33,212 bases of DNA from Nanobdellota archaeon (GTDB lineage: Archaea; Nanobdellota; Nanobdellia; Pacearchaeales; GW2011-AR1), in assembly GCA_018830525.1 (NCBI GenBank), contig JAHJSH010000003.1, forward strand, positions 1-33,212, given 5' to 3'. The notes under the pieces were generated by a model. The model was not told the DNA's origin. It worked only from the letters and a program-made list of their open reading frames with translations, and did not search any database. Positions 20,493 through 28,447 of the stretch are shown piece after piece (the stretch's first letter is position 1; every line of letters begins with the position of its first letter). The translations under genes were made by a program, and so were the position numbers.

Positions 20493-20864
20493 TTAAGAGT
20501 TAATCTTGTAATCTACCATGAAAAGAATTCCAATAAACCAAAGAGGTAGAATTGATACTATGAATCCCTCCATGCTGTTGAATGCTCCAAAGAATACTCC
20601 GAAGATGAATCCGAATGCTAGAATTATTAGTCCTCCTATGATTTCTCGATGCCATGCGATTCCTAGAAAAATCAAAAGGAAAATTACTGGGATTAATTTT
20701 ATGCTTCCCCGAATTCCATCAGCTAATGCAAAAGAATTTATCATTGAAATGTAAATTATCATCAGAATCCTCGGTGCCCAGTGGATTACCTTACTCATCT
20801 CATCTTTTTCTTTTACCACTACCTTCTTCCTTTTAATTACTACTTCTTCTACTCCTTTTACCAT
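20493..20864 (-). CDS. Small membrane protein, DUF7670-like
   Basis: A 123-residue protein with a basic N-terminus (KRKKVVVKEKDE) and three to four membrane helices. HWAPRILMIIYISMINSFAL and LIPVIFLLIFLGIAWHREII match the layout of DUF7670-type proteins ('WAPRIL..LF..FLSLFA' then 'AW+xE.iGG'). No function is known. The start at 20864 has AAAAGGAG just upstream, within a duplicated ATGGTAAAAGGAGTA stretch. A later Met (22) is possible. Confidence 0.6.
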   Translation of the reverse strand: MVKGVEEVVIKRKKVVVKEKDEMSKVIHWAPRILMIIYISMINSFALADGIRGSIKLIPVIFLLIFLGIAWHREIIGGLIILAFGFIFGVFFGAFNSMEGFIVSILPLWFIGILFMVDYKINS

Positions 20865-20905
20865 TTTACTCCTTTTACCATCTTATTATTTCAAGATTTA
20901 GTCTT

Positions 20906-20989
20906 GTGGCAAAGCCACGCGGGAAATTCTGTTTACAATTTGCACCTCGAGAGATAGTCTCGATATATGATATCTCTCGGAGCGAATTG
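20906..20989. repeat. REP-like hairpin repeat, copy 2
   Basis: GTGGC-aaa-GCCAC (20906-20918) is followed by a long imperfect hairpin, CAATTTGC...CGAGAGATA (20936-20956) with TATCTCTCG...GCGAATTG (20971-20989). Parts recur at 23700-23745 and 31165-31215. It lies in the 150-nt gap between two minus-strand genes. Confidence 0.55.
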
Positions 20990-21017
20990 TTCGTTCGCCC
21001 CACGCTTGCTGCGAATT

Positions 21018-21347
21018 TTACCATCCCATTATTCCTACGCTCGGTTCTGGCGATTGATTTATATCTAATTTTCTTTCTAGTAATTCTATCCTTTGTTCTA
21101 GTTTGTAGATCTTGTTATCTAACTCCGTCATTCTTTCGGAATCCATTCGGTTTGAAGATGAGGGAACTGCCGCCGCTGAAGAACTTCCTAAGAAATCCAT
21201 GGCATTTGATGGCCTTGTGCTTGCTTCTAGTTCTACGAATCCATTGTTATCTGTTGGAACTACTATGTCTCGTTTTGGAATTCGCACGACGCCACGTCTT
21301 TGAAGTTCTCTTACGTCAATCATCCTCTTTTTTCTTCCGAATATCAT
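21018..21347 (-). CDS. Unknown small protein with C-terminal coiled coil
   Basis: 109 residues. The basic N-terminus (MIFGRKKRMIDVRELQRRG) is followed by VVRIPKRDIVVPTDNNGFVE, a serine/alanine-rich linker, and a heptad-like helix MTELDNKIYKLEQRIELLER (about 74-93). I recognise no family. It is divergent from the next gene across about 78 nt. Confidence 0.6.
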   Translation of the reverse strand: MIFGRKKRMIDVRELQRRGVVRIPKRDIVVPTDNNGFVELEASTRPSNAMDFLGSSSAAAVPSSSNRMDSERMTELDNKIYKLEQRIELLERKLDINQSPEPSVGIMGW

Positions 21348-21425
21348 AATTGACCTATGTGATTGGAGTATATAAAATATTTGATTGATAGTTAATATTA
21401 AAAAGAATAAAAGATATAGATTAGC

Positions 21426-22958
21426 ATGGGTGACATTAGGGATGTGATTAAGAAGGTTTTAAGTGAGAGTAAAAGTAAGGAGACTAAAAAATGGGCGAAA
21501 CCGGTTTCTTCGTTTAAGATGACTTTTGATTCGCAACAGGCACAGTTGGAACCGATTTATTATTGGCTGTTGGATTTTGTTCAGGATATGGGTTGGGATA
21601 TGGAAAAGTTGACGGATAATTTTACGGCGAGTCCGGGGTCGGGGCAATTTTCTGAAATGAGTATGAAGGCAACGAAGATGCAGGAGGAAGGGATGAAAAT
21701 TCTTGGAGGATTGAATCAGGTTGTTAAATCGGTTTTGAATTTGGTTTATGATTTGAAGGAGTTCGAGTTGAGGTTGGCGCATTATGACGATGCGAATTCT
21801 AATGATGATAAGAAAAAGGAAGAGGGATTGCTTGCGTTGAAACAGATTTGGTTAGATAATGTTGATTTGAAGAGGGGACGTGGTTCGATTCATCAGATGG
21901 CTGCGGAGCTTGGTTTTACTACCTTGCGTGAGGCGTTTATGATTGCGAATTCGCAGGAAGAATTAAAGGAGATGAATAAGGGTAAGGATGGCGAGGGTGG
22001 TTTAGTTAACGATTCGGTTTATCGAGTTTTAATTCCGAGGCTTAGTGAATTTTTGAAATGGGCTGATTATTCTGAGAAGGAATTGCGAAAGAGATTTAGT
22101 ATAGAGAAAAATTATTTGAAGTCGCAGGTTGAGACGATTAAGTTGTATTCGGCCTGGATGAAACCTTATTTGAAGGCAGCCGAGGATTTGAGGCAGAGAG
22201 GTTTTGATAAGAATGTGGCATTGGTTAATGCATTTAGTACTTCGATGTTTGAGTTGCAGATTTTTGGCAAACAGCCAATGAAAGTTCCAGAAAAGTTCCA
22301 TGGTTATAAATTGAAAAGGGATTATAATCAGTGTATTGTTATCGGTTTGAAATATCGTGGGCATGTTTCTCAGAGAGTTACTCAAAAAGGAGATATGGGA
22401 TTTGGGATGGGTGGTCGAGTTGATATGACGTTTGATGCTTACGCTTTGAATGATGAAGAATATAATTTAGTAAGGAAAGAACTTGATAAGGCGGATGTCG
22501 ATGATAGTATGGTTTTTTCTGCAGATGTGGCGGGAGAGGCACTTGCGGATTTGAAGGAAGATTTGGATTATTTTTTGAAGAGTGATGAAGAGAAAGCTAA
22601 AATTGAAGCTGCGGAGAAAAAGAAAACTGGTGAGGGTCAGGATATCAATCCGTTTTCTGCATTGTTTGGTTTGTTTAAGGGCGGAGCTGAAAAGGTAAAG
22701 GGCGAGAAGAAAGAGATTGAGAGCGTCAAGGATATTAAGTCTGATAATTATGTTGAAAGAGTTGTTCGTGCCGAGGCTGCTGCTGCTGCTGCTGGAAATT
22801 TACATACGGTTTATGATATTTATAAGAAGGCTCACGGAATGGCTTCTGCTCCAGGTGAAGGTTTCAATCGGCTTGAGTTGGATGAAGGAAATGTTGAGGA
22901 AGCTAAGGTTGGTGGGAAGGTTGGATTCTGGGGGGCGTTTAAGGGTAGAGGCTCTTGA
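21426..22958 (+). CDS. Unknown conserved-looking cytosolic protein
   Basis: A 510-residue, mostly helical, charged protein with no signal peptide or membrane segment. Notable parts are an N-terminal GDIRDVIKKVLSESKSKETK, a central WMKPYLKAAEDLRQRGFDK, a glycine-rich DMGFGMGGRVDMTFDAYAL and an alanine run AEAAAAAAG near 455. I do not recognise it; such proteins are common in DPANN genomes. A TATA-like TATATAAAA at 21369-21377 implies a leader of about 30 nt. The following acidic protein may share the transcript. Confidence 0.65.
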   Translation: MGDIRDVIKKVLSESKSKETKKWAKPVSSFKMTFDSQQAQLEPIYYWLLDFVQDMGWDMEKLTDNFTASPGSGQFSEMSMKATKMQEEGMKILGGLNQVVKSVLNLVYDLKEFELRLAHYDDANSNDDKKKEEGLLALKQIWLDNVDLKRGRGSIHQMAAELGFTTLREAFMIANSQEELKEMNKGKDGEGGLVNDSVYRVLIPRLSEFLKWADYSEKELRKRFSIEKNYLKSQVETIKLYSAWMKPYLKAAEDLRQRGFDKNVALVNAFSTSMFELQIFGKQPMKVPEKFHGYKLKRDYNQCIVIGLKYRGHVSQRVTQKGDMGFGMGGRVDMTFDAYALNDEEYNLVRKELDKADVDDSMVFSADVAGEALADLKEDLDYFLKSDEEKAKIEAAEKKKTGEGQDINPFSALFGLFKGGAEKVKGEKKEIESVKDIKSDNYVERVVRAEAAAAAAGNLHTVYDIYKKAHGMASAPGEGFNRLELDEGNVEEAKVGGKVGFWGAFKGRGS

Positions 22959-23029
22959 GTAGTAAAATAGATAAAGATATTTCTTGTTAATTAATTATGG
23001 CTCTACACGCACAGGTGTATCCGTTATAA

Positions 23030-23046
23030 GAGATTCAATGAATCTC
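23030..23046. repeat. 7-bp hairpin next to the start of the acidic protein
   Basis: GAGATTC-aat-GAATCTC ends 1 nt before the ATG at 23048 and would hide or shape the start region. TACAC-gcacag-GTGTA lies about 20 nt earlier. It could be translational control. Confidence 0.4.
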
Positions 23047-23047
23047 G

Positions 23048-23650
23048 ATGAATATCATGGGCAGGAAAAAGATTAAGGCAGAAGAGGAAATTGAGACTGA
23101 AGATGATGAAGAATTAGCTGAGGCTGAAGAAGAGTCCATAGATGATTCTAGTGAGTCAGATTTTTTTGAAGAAGATTTAAGGGAGATTTCGGAAGAAGAT
23201 TTTGAAGTGAGTGATTTTTCTATTGGAGATATTGGATTGGCAACTGCGAAAGCGGAAACTTCTTGGAAAGGGAGTCTTGAAAGTTCATTGGCTGATGAGC
23301 CTTCAAATAAATGGGTTGAACATAAGGAAGAGCGTGAGGAGAATAATTTTTATCAGGGGGGGGTTGATGAACGGGAAAAGTCTATTGGAGAACAGGTTGA
23401 ACGGGGTAGTGATTTTTATACTGGTGGTGGACGAGGTACTGATTTGTATGCTTCCGATTCTGGAAATTATAATGCGAAAGATGAGTCTGGAGAGTTTTAT
23501 GACCCTCGGATTGGTAAGCGAGCTGATGTTGAAGGAGTTAGGCCTGTTGGAGATTCTAAACTTGAGGTAACTGGATTGCAGGGTGGTTTTGGTCGTGGGA
23601 CGGAAAAGGATATTCGTGGTAAACGAGATGATAAGAAATATAATAATTAG
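23048..23650 (+). CDS. Acidic, probably disordered protein
   Basis: 200 residues; the first 80 are dominated by Glu and Asp (for example EEEIETEDDEELAEAEEE), and the rest is Gly, Asp and Lys-rich without a hydrophobic core. No domain is recognisable. ATG 23057 (MGRKKIKAEEE) is an alternative start and clears the hairpin better. Codon use matches its neighbours, so it is likely real. Confidence 0.55.
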   Translation: MNIMGRKKIKAEEEIETEDDEELAEAEEESIDDSSESDFFEEDLREISEEDFEVSDFSIGDIGLATAKAETSWKGSLESSLADEPSNKWVEHKEEREENNFYQGGVDEREKSIGEQVERGSDFYTGGGRGTDLYASDSGNYNAKDESGEFYDPRIGKRADVEGVRPVGDSKLEVTGLQGGFGRGTEKDIRGKRDDKKYNN

Positions 23651-23653
23651 CCT

Positions 23654-23745
23654 AAGAACCACCCCGTAGGTGATCTGGGGATCTAAGGTTCTTTACTCGC
23701 AATTTGCATCTCGAGATTTTTGAGATAGTCTCGAAGCGAATCGCT
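23654..23745. repeat. REP-like hairpin repeat, copy 3
   Basis: AAGAACC (23654-23660) pairs with GGTTCTT (23687-23693). Then CAATTTGCATCTCGAGA and GATAGTCTCGAAGCGAAT repeat the motifs of copy 2. TCGAGA (23711-23716) pairs with TCTCGA (23729-23734). It occupies the gap between two plus-strand genes. Confidence 0.55.
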
Positions 23746-23845
23746 CGACTTCAACTCTTTTAAATTAGTCGACTTGTCGTATCTAATTAGACCTATAGCA
23801 GATTTTAAATAATCATTTTATTTAGTATTATTGGGTGATAATAGT

Positions 23846-25747
23846 ATGGTAGATTATACGGTAACGGAATCTTTTTATGATGGGGCGGAAACATCACTTA
23901 GCCCTGATTATGGCGGTTTTATGGGTTTTAGAATGAATGCGGCGCAGTTAGGTTTTCCGGGTTCTCCTCAGACTGCGAATCAGCTTGGTGAAACTGTTAA
24001 TGCGTTAAAGCAAGGTGTTAAGGCTTTTGAGGTTTCTTTGCTTATCCCGGATACTGCAGAGGCTATTCCTAAGCAACATTTTAATGAGATGCGAGCTTTG
24101 ATGAAACTTTCTGGAGTGAAGCCTTCGATGCATGGTCCGATGGTTGATGCTGCGGGTTGGGGTGAAAAAGGTTGGAATGGGGATTATGGTCGAGAGGACA
24201 GTGAGCGAAGAATGTTTGATGCGATTGAGAAGGCACATATGTTGGATCCTAATGGAAATGTTCCGATTGTTTTTCATGGTTCTTCAGGGGTTCCAGGTTC
24301 TGAGATTAAGCCCGGAAAGGATGGTGTTATTGTAGAAAAACAGTTTGCGATTAATCAAGAGACGAAGCAGATGGCTCCGTTGGAATTGGAATATAAATAT
24401 CGGCCAGAGCATCCCGAACTTTTGGAAGGTAAGGGAAAGGAATATACTCCCGAAAAGGAATTAGATTCTATTAATGCGACTGAGTGGGAGAATAAGATGA
24501 CTGAGTTGGCGACTTTTGCTAAGCATTCTGATGAGATAATTGGTAGTTCGGCATTATATCTTAGGAAGAAAGGTTATGAAAATGGAGTAGTTACTTCCGA
24601 AGGTATTAAAGATTCAGTTACTGGAGAAATGTTGCCCTTTCTTGATGATCATCAACGTGAAAAATATTATCAGATGAAAAAGGCAGATATCTTTCTTGAT
24701 AATATTCAAATGAATTTTGCAGGGGCTTTTCATAAAGCTTTCAAATATGGTTCTGACGAACAGAAGGAGGAATTAAAAAAACTTTCTCAAGGTTATAATG
24801 AAGAGATTAAGAAACTTCCAGAGAACGCCGTTTTCAATCCAATTCACAAGAAGGAAATTTTTGAGAACGCGATTGGAGCTTTGCAGAAGATTACTTCTCA
24901 AAGAAAACTTGTTGAAAATGGGTCGTATGTTGTTAAAGATGGTCATTATGTTGATGATGAAAATTATGGCGCTCCAAAAATTTATCAGGAGGTTGAGAGT
25001 TTTGCTATGGATAAATCGGCTAAGACTTTTGGTAACTTGGCGATGCAATCTTATGAGAAATTTGGCGATAACGCTCCGATTATTGCAATTGAGAATTTTC
25101 AGCCGGGTTCGGCTTTTTCTTCTGCAAAGAAATTAAAAGAGCTTGTTGAAATTTCCCGAAAGAATTTTGTTAAACAATTGGTGGAAGAAAAAGGGTTGAG
25201 TAAGAGTGAGGCGAAGGAAATTGCTGAGAAGCAGTTGGGTGTCACTTGGGATGTTGGTCATTTGAATATGATTAAGAAAAAAGGTTTTACTGACAAGGAT
25301 GTTATGGCGGAAACGGAGCTTATCACTAAAGATAAAACGATGGTTAAACATGTTCATTTAACTGATAATTTTGGTTTTGCGGATTCGCATTTGGCTCCCG
25401 GGATGGGAAATGTTCCGTTCAAGAAAGTTATGGAACAACTTGAGAGAACTGGGCGACTTGATGAAATGAATAAAATTGTTGAGGCTGGTGGTTTTGTCCA
25501 ACATTTTAAGAAGTCTCCTCATGGTCTGACTTTAGCGGCATTTGGTTCTCCGATTTATGGGATGAAAAGTGCGCCTTATTGGAATCAGGTTGCAGATATG
25601 CAAGGAGCTTATTTTGGGGGCTATGGGACTTTGAATCCTTCGCAACATCATACTATGTATGGTGCGGGTTTTACTAATATGCCTGTTGAATTGGGTGGAC
25701 AGATGCCTGGCGGACAAAGTAGGTTTGGCGGGACGCCGATGGCCTAG
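23846..25747 (+). CDS. Xylose-isomerase-like TIM-barrel protein with long insert
   Basis: 633 residues. TIM-barrel signatures of the AP-endonuclease-2/xylose isomerase superfamily (PF01261) appear in order: KPSMHGPMVDAAGW, VPIVFHGSSG, then after a long helical insert IIAIENFQPGSAF, VTWDVGHLNM and VKHVHLTDNFGFADSHLAPG. These contain the H, E, D and H residues that usually bind divalent metal. The insert (about residues 165-395) is much longer than in ordinary members, which are 250-350 aa. The C-terminus is Gly/Pro/Gln-rich. GGTGAT lies 7 nt before ATG 23846, so I prefer it to the upstream TTG. The substrate is unknown. Confidence 0.72.
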   Translation: MVDYTVTESFYDGAETSLSPDYGGFMGFRMNAAQLGFPGSPQTANQLGETVNALKQGVKAFEVSLLIPDTAEAIPKQHFNEMRALMKLSGVKPSMHGPMVDAAGWGEKGWNGDYGREDSERRMFDAIEKAHMLDPNGNVPIVFHGSSGVPGSEIKPGKDGVIVEKQFAINQETKQMAPLELEYKYRPEHPELLEGKGKEYTPEKELDSINATEWENKMTELATFAKHSDEIIGSSALYLRKKGYENGVVTSEGIKDSVTGEMLPFLDDHQREKYYQMKKADIFLDNIQMNFAGAFHKAFKYGSDEQKEELKKLSQGYNEEIKKLPENAVFNPIHKKEIFENAIGALQKITSQRKLVENGSYVVKDGHYVDDENYGAPKIYQEVESFAMDKSAKTFGNLAMQSYEKFGDNAPIIAIENFQPGSAFSSAKKLKELVEISRKNFVKQLVEEKGLSKSEAKEIAEKQLGVTWDVGHLNMIKKKGFTDKDVMAETELITKDKTMVKHVHLTDNFGFADSHLAPGMGNVPFKKVMEQLERTGRLDEMNKIVEAGGFVQHFKKSPHGLTLAAFGSPIYGMKSAPYWNQVADMQGAYFGGYGTLNPSQHHTMYGAGFTNMPVELGGQMPGGQSRFGGTPMA

Positions 25748-25753
25748 AAATTA

Positions 25754-26488
25754 TTATATTTTTGCCCAACTTAGCTGTTCTGTGAAAATTTTAATGGTTC
25801 CTTTACTACAACCATTCTTTAGTTCTCCTTTATCTTTACCAGGTTTTAGTTCGAGGATTTGGGAGCATGAACATCCATATATTATTTGGTTTTCAATTGT
25901 ATCTGGACATAAGTCTTCTGAATCTGAAACTCCATCGCCATCAGAGTCGGGGGCTTTGGCCGCTAGTTCTGTTAGTTCTGGATTCCAGTATGTTGAGCCG
26001 TCGCTTGATACGTATAAATAATATGCATCATAGGTGGTTGGATTATAAGTTAACCTTACTGATTTTTTCCAGGTCTGATTTATTGGAAAATATATTGTTA
26101 TTGGATTATTATCAAAATTGACTGTGATTGTGGCAGGGGGTTCGATTGTGAGTGTTCCTCCTATCGAAGTCCAAGCAACTTTTAACGATTCGTTGTTTCC
26201 ATTGTTATTTAAGTTACGAAAGTAAGGTTGTTTTACGCCGGTTTGGAGCCAGGCTGCAGGGGATGTAGGGTTTTTACTTAACGCTATAAAGTGTATGTAG
26301 GCGTAAAGTAGATTACCATTCCAACTCGTATCATTATTTGGGTATATTCCGTCGTAACTACAATCATTTGGGTAGAGTATTCCTTCTTGTAATCTATATG
26401 GTTCTAGCGTTTCTGCGGTACATAATCCCCCGAGCATTAAAAATAATCCTAGAAACGTTAATCCATATATTGAACTTTTATTTTTCAT
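25754..26488 (-). CDS. Secreted protein with thrombospondin-3-like calcium-binding motif
   Basis: 244 residues. A signal peptide (1-25, GLTFLGLFLMLGGLCTA) is followed by a beta-rich domain with several Asn-x-Ser/Thr sites, then DSDGDGVSDSEDLCPDT (about 180-196), a calcium-binding loop of the thrombospondin type 3 or OmpA-linker kind, and a Cys-containing end (YGCSCSQ...NGCSKG). No membrane anchor is seen. It is likely extracellular. A minus-strand TATA box (26511-26519) is 27 nt from the ATG. Confidence 0.7.
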   Translation of the reverse strand: MKNKSSIYGLTFLGLFLMLGGLCTAETLEPYRLQEGILYPNDCSYDGIYPNNDTSWNGNLLYAYIHFIALSKNPTSPAAWLQTGVKQPYFRNLNNNGNNESLKVAWTSIGGTLTIEPPATITVNFDNNPITIYFPINQTWKKSVRLTYNPTTYDAYYLYVSSDGSTYWNPELTELAAKAPDSDGDGVSDSEDLCPDTIENQIIYGCSCSQILELKPGKDKGELKNGCSKGTIKIFTEQLSWAKI

Positions 26489-26636
26489 TTTGATAAATAA
26501 TTTGAATATCTTTTATAATTATCTAAAGTTTTTAAATATGTCTTTTCTTCGGTTTTTTAGTTTAGTATTCCTATTTTAATTTGCAGGCTTGATTGAGAAC
26601 CTTTATAAAATATAATTACTATAAATTGGTAAGAAG

Positions 26637-27518
26637 ATGGTGGCACCGAGTGTACCCTTGAAGGGCAATAAGAAGGTGAAGAAGATTCCTACTAGGAAGT
26701 TGGAGAAATCGAAGACTCTTTTGATTGCTGGAGAGCGTGAGATTGCGGCAGATTTTGCTATGAAGGTTTATGAGAATTTTGACCAGATGATAAAGTCTGT
26801 TATTCTTTTTGGTTCGTCAGCGAAGAAGGCTTCTACGCCTGAATCGGATATTGATGTTATCATTATTATTGATGATGTTTCTGTGCGTTGGGATCAAGAG
26901 TTGATTGCGTGGTATCGTGAGGAACTTGGAAAGTTGATTAAAGATAATCCGTATAGAAAGTCATTGCATATTAATTCGGTGAAATTGTCGACGTGGTGGG
27001 AGGATATGATGCGTGGTGATCCGGTTGTGATTAATATTCTTCGTTATGGTGATGCGTTGATTGATTTTGGCGGTTTCTTTAATCCTCTGAAGGTTTTGTT
27101 GAAAGAGGGAAAAATCCGTTCGACTCCCGAATCGATTTATACTTTGTTGCAGAGGGCTCCAGGACATATGACTCGTGCTCGACAATCTATGTTGGGAGTT
27201 GTCGATGGGCTTTATTGGACGATGGTTGATTCGGCTCATGCGGCTTTGATTGCGGCGAAAGTTATGCCTTCATCTCCGGAGACTATTCCGGAAGTTTTAA
27301 CTGAAACTTTTGTTAAAAATAAAATGTTAAATAAAAAATATGTTGGTTATTATTCAGATATTCATGAGATTGCAAAGAATATTGTTCATGGTTCAAAGTC
27401 ATCGATTAGAGGAAAGGATCTTGATGAATGGTTTGAAAAGGCTGATGATTTTCTTGGTGAGATGGCTCGACTTGTTGATAAGTTGATTGATGCGAAAGCT
27501 GGAAGTTTGAGAGATTAG
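26637..27518 (+). CDS. Nucleotidyltransferase-HEPN fusion protein
   Basis: 293 residues. The N-terminal nucleotidyltransferase (PF01909) has LFGSSAKKASTPESDIDV, the GS-x10-DxD signature with G59-S60 and D71/D73. The C-terminal helical domain (about 165-285), with RARQSMLGVVDGLYWTMVDS and AHAALIAAK, has the shape of HEPN. Separate MNT and HEPN proteins form toxin-antitoxin pairs in which MNT AMPylates or inhibits the HEPN RNase. Here both are in one chain, and I see no clear R-x4-6-H catalytic motif, so a housekeeping or regulatory role is as likely. A TATA-like CTTTATAAAA (26601-26610) gives a short leader. Confidence 0.78.
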   Translation: MVAPSVPLKGNKKVKKIPTRKLEKSKTLLIAGEREIAADFAMKVYENFDQMIKSVILFGSSAKKASTPESDIDVIIIIDDVSVRWDQELIAWYREELGKLIKDNPYRKSLHINSVKLSTWWEDMMRGDPVVINILRYGDALIDFGGFFNPLKVLLKEGKIRSTPESIYTLLQRAPGHMTRARQSMLGVVDGLYWTMVDSAHAALIAAKVMPSSPETIPEVLTETFVKNKMLNKKYVGYYSDIHEIAKNIVHGSKSSIRGKDLDEWFEKADDFLGEMARLVDKLIDAKAGSLRD

Positions 27519-27522
27519 ATTT

Positions 27523-28383
27523 CTAAGGAGTTGTTGGTGTTTTTCTTGCTTTGATTGCTGCTACTGCTTCACCGAAAAGAGCATTTGTCAATTGAGGTAG
27601 TGTTTTGAAGTCTTCTTTTGTCGTCTCAAGAGTTTCTTCTCTCTTTCTTATTCCTTCGAAGTATTTTGCTTCTTCTTCTGCGTTGTAATGTGCAGGCATC
27701 TTATTAGTTAGATCTGTTTCATCTTTTCTGATCTTTTCTAATTCTATTGTGTAAGCATCCATTAACTTTGTTTGACCGTTGTGTGTTTCTGCGATGTATT
27801 TTTCTGTCCTCATAGTTGCAATTGCTCTGAATGCATTTTTCTGTGCAGTTTCCATATCTACTTGGCATACTTCATTACCATATCTTCCGACGATTCTTTT
27901 CATGAAATCTGGTGCTGCAGCAATTACTGAATTTATGTAAGCTTCAGGGTCTGATTTGATTGTTTCGATTACTTTCTTTTCTCTACTAACTACCTTTGCT
28001 ACTGTTAAATATTTTTTTGATCCTTGTATTTTTGAACCTTCTTCTGGACTGAATTTATAAGCTATTTCTGCCCTCATTGGTTCTTCAATTTCTTTTGCAG
28101 TAGCTTCAGTGTGTCTAGAAATATAGCCTTCTATTCCCCCGTTAACTGCTGAACTAATTTGTTTGTATTCTAATGCTATTTGATTTTTTGATCTTCCAGC
28201 AGTTTTTAGTCCAGTAACAGCTTCGTATTGTTTTATTCCATCCACTGTTGTAGTGTTTGCTTTAGAATATGCTTCAAAGAAATCTGATGTTTCGGTTAAT
28301 GTTGTAGTATTGTAACTAGGGTTAACAGTTGTGAATCCATCCCCCTTGTCTTTTAATCCGCCGATTATTTGTTCTAATGCCAT
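27523..28383 (-). CDS. Unknown soluble protein
   Basis: 286 residues, largely helical after a Thr-rich N-terminal part (TVNPSYNTTTLTETSDFFEA). No recognisable domain, one cysteine, no signal peptide or membrane segment. It converges on the MNT-HEPN gene with a 4-nt gap. A minus-strand TATA box (28405-28413) is centred 26 nt upstream of the ATG, so the start is well supported. Confidence 0.65.
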   Translation of the reverse strand: MALEQIIGGLKDKGDGFTTVNPSYNTTTLTETSDFFEAYSKANTTTVDGIKQYEAVTGLKTAGRSKNQIALEYKQISSAVNGGIEGYISRHTEATAKEIEEPMRAEIAYKFSPEEGSKIQGSKKYLTVAKVVSREKKVIETIKSDPEAYINSVIAAAPDFMKRIVGRYGNEVCQVDMETAQKNAFRAIATMRTEKYIAETHNGQTKLMDAYTIELEKIRKDETDLTNKMPAHYNAEEEAKYFEGIRKREETLETTKEDFKTLPQLTNALFGEAVAAIKARKTPTTP

Positions 28384-28404
28384 AATTTATATATGTTAAA
28401 ATAG

Positions 28405-28413
28405 TTTATAAAG
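28405..28413 (-). promoter_or_regulatory. TATA box of the unknown gene at 27523-28383
   Basis: Minus-strand CTTTATAAA, 26 nt before the start codon; a typical leaderless arrangement. Confidence 0.55.
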
Positions 28414-28447
28414 CTTTCTGTCTGTTGTATCTATCAAGGGGTAACAA

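Noticed and set aside
20906-21349. Plus-strand frame of 147 codons over the REP-like repeat
   Set aside because: It translates hairpin repeats and the antisense of the 109-residue minus-strand gene, with no plausible domain.
26637-27518. Active MNT-HEPN toxin-antitoxin system
   Set aside because: Both domains are in one chain and no clear HEPN catalytic motif is visible, so a toxin role is not claimed.
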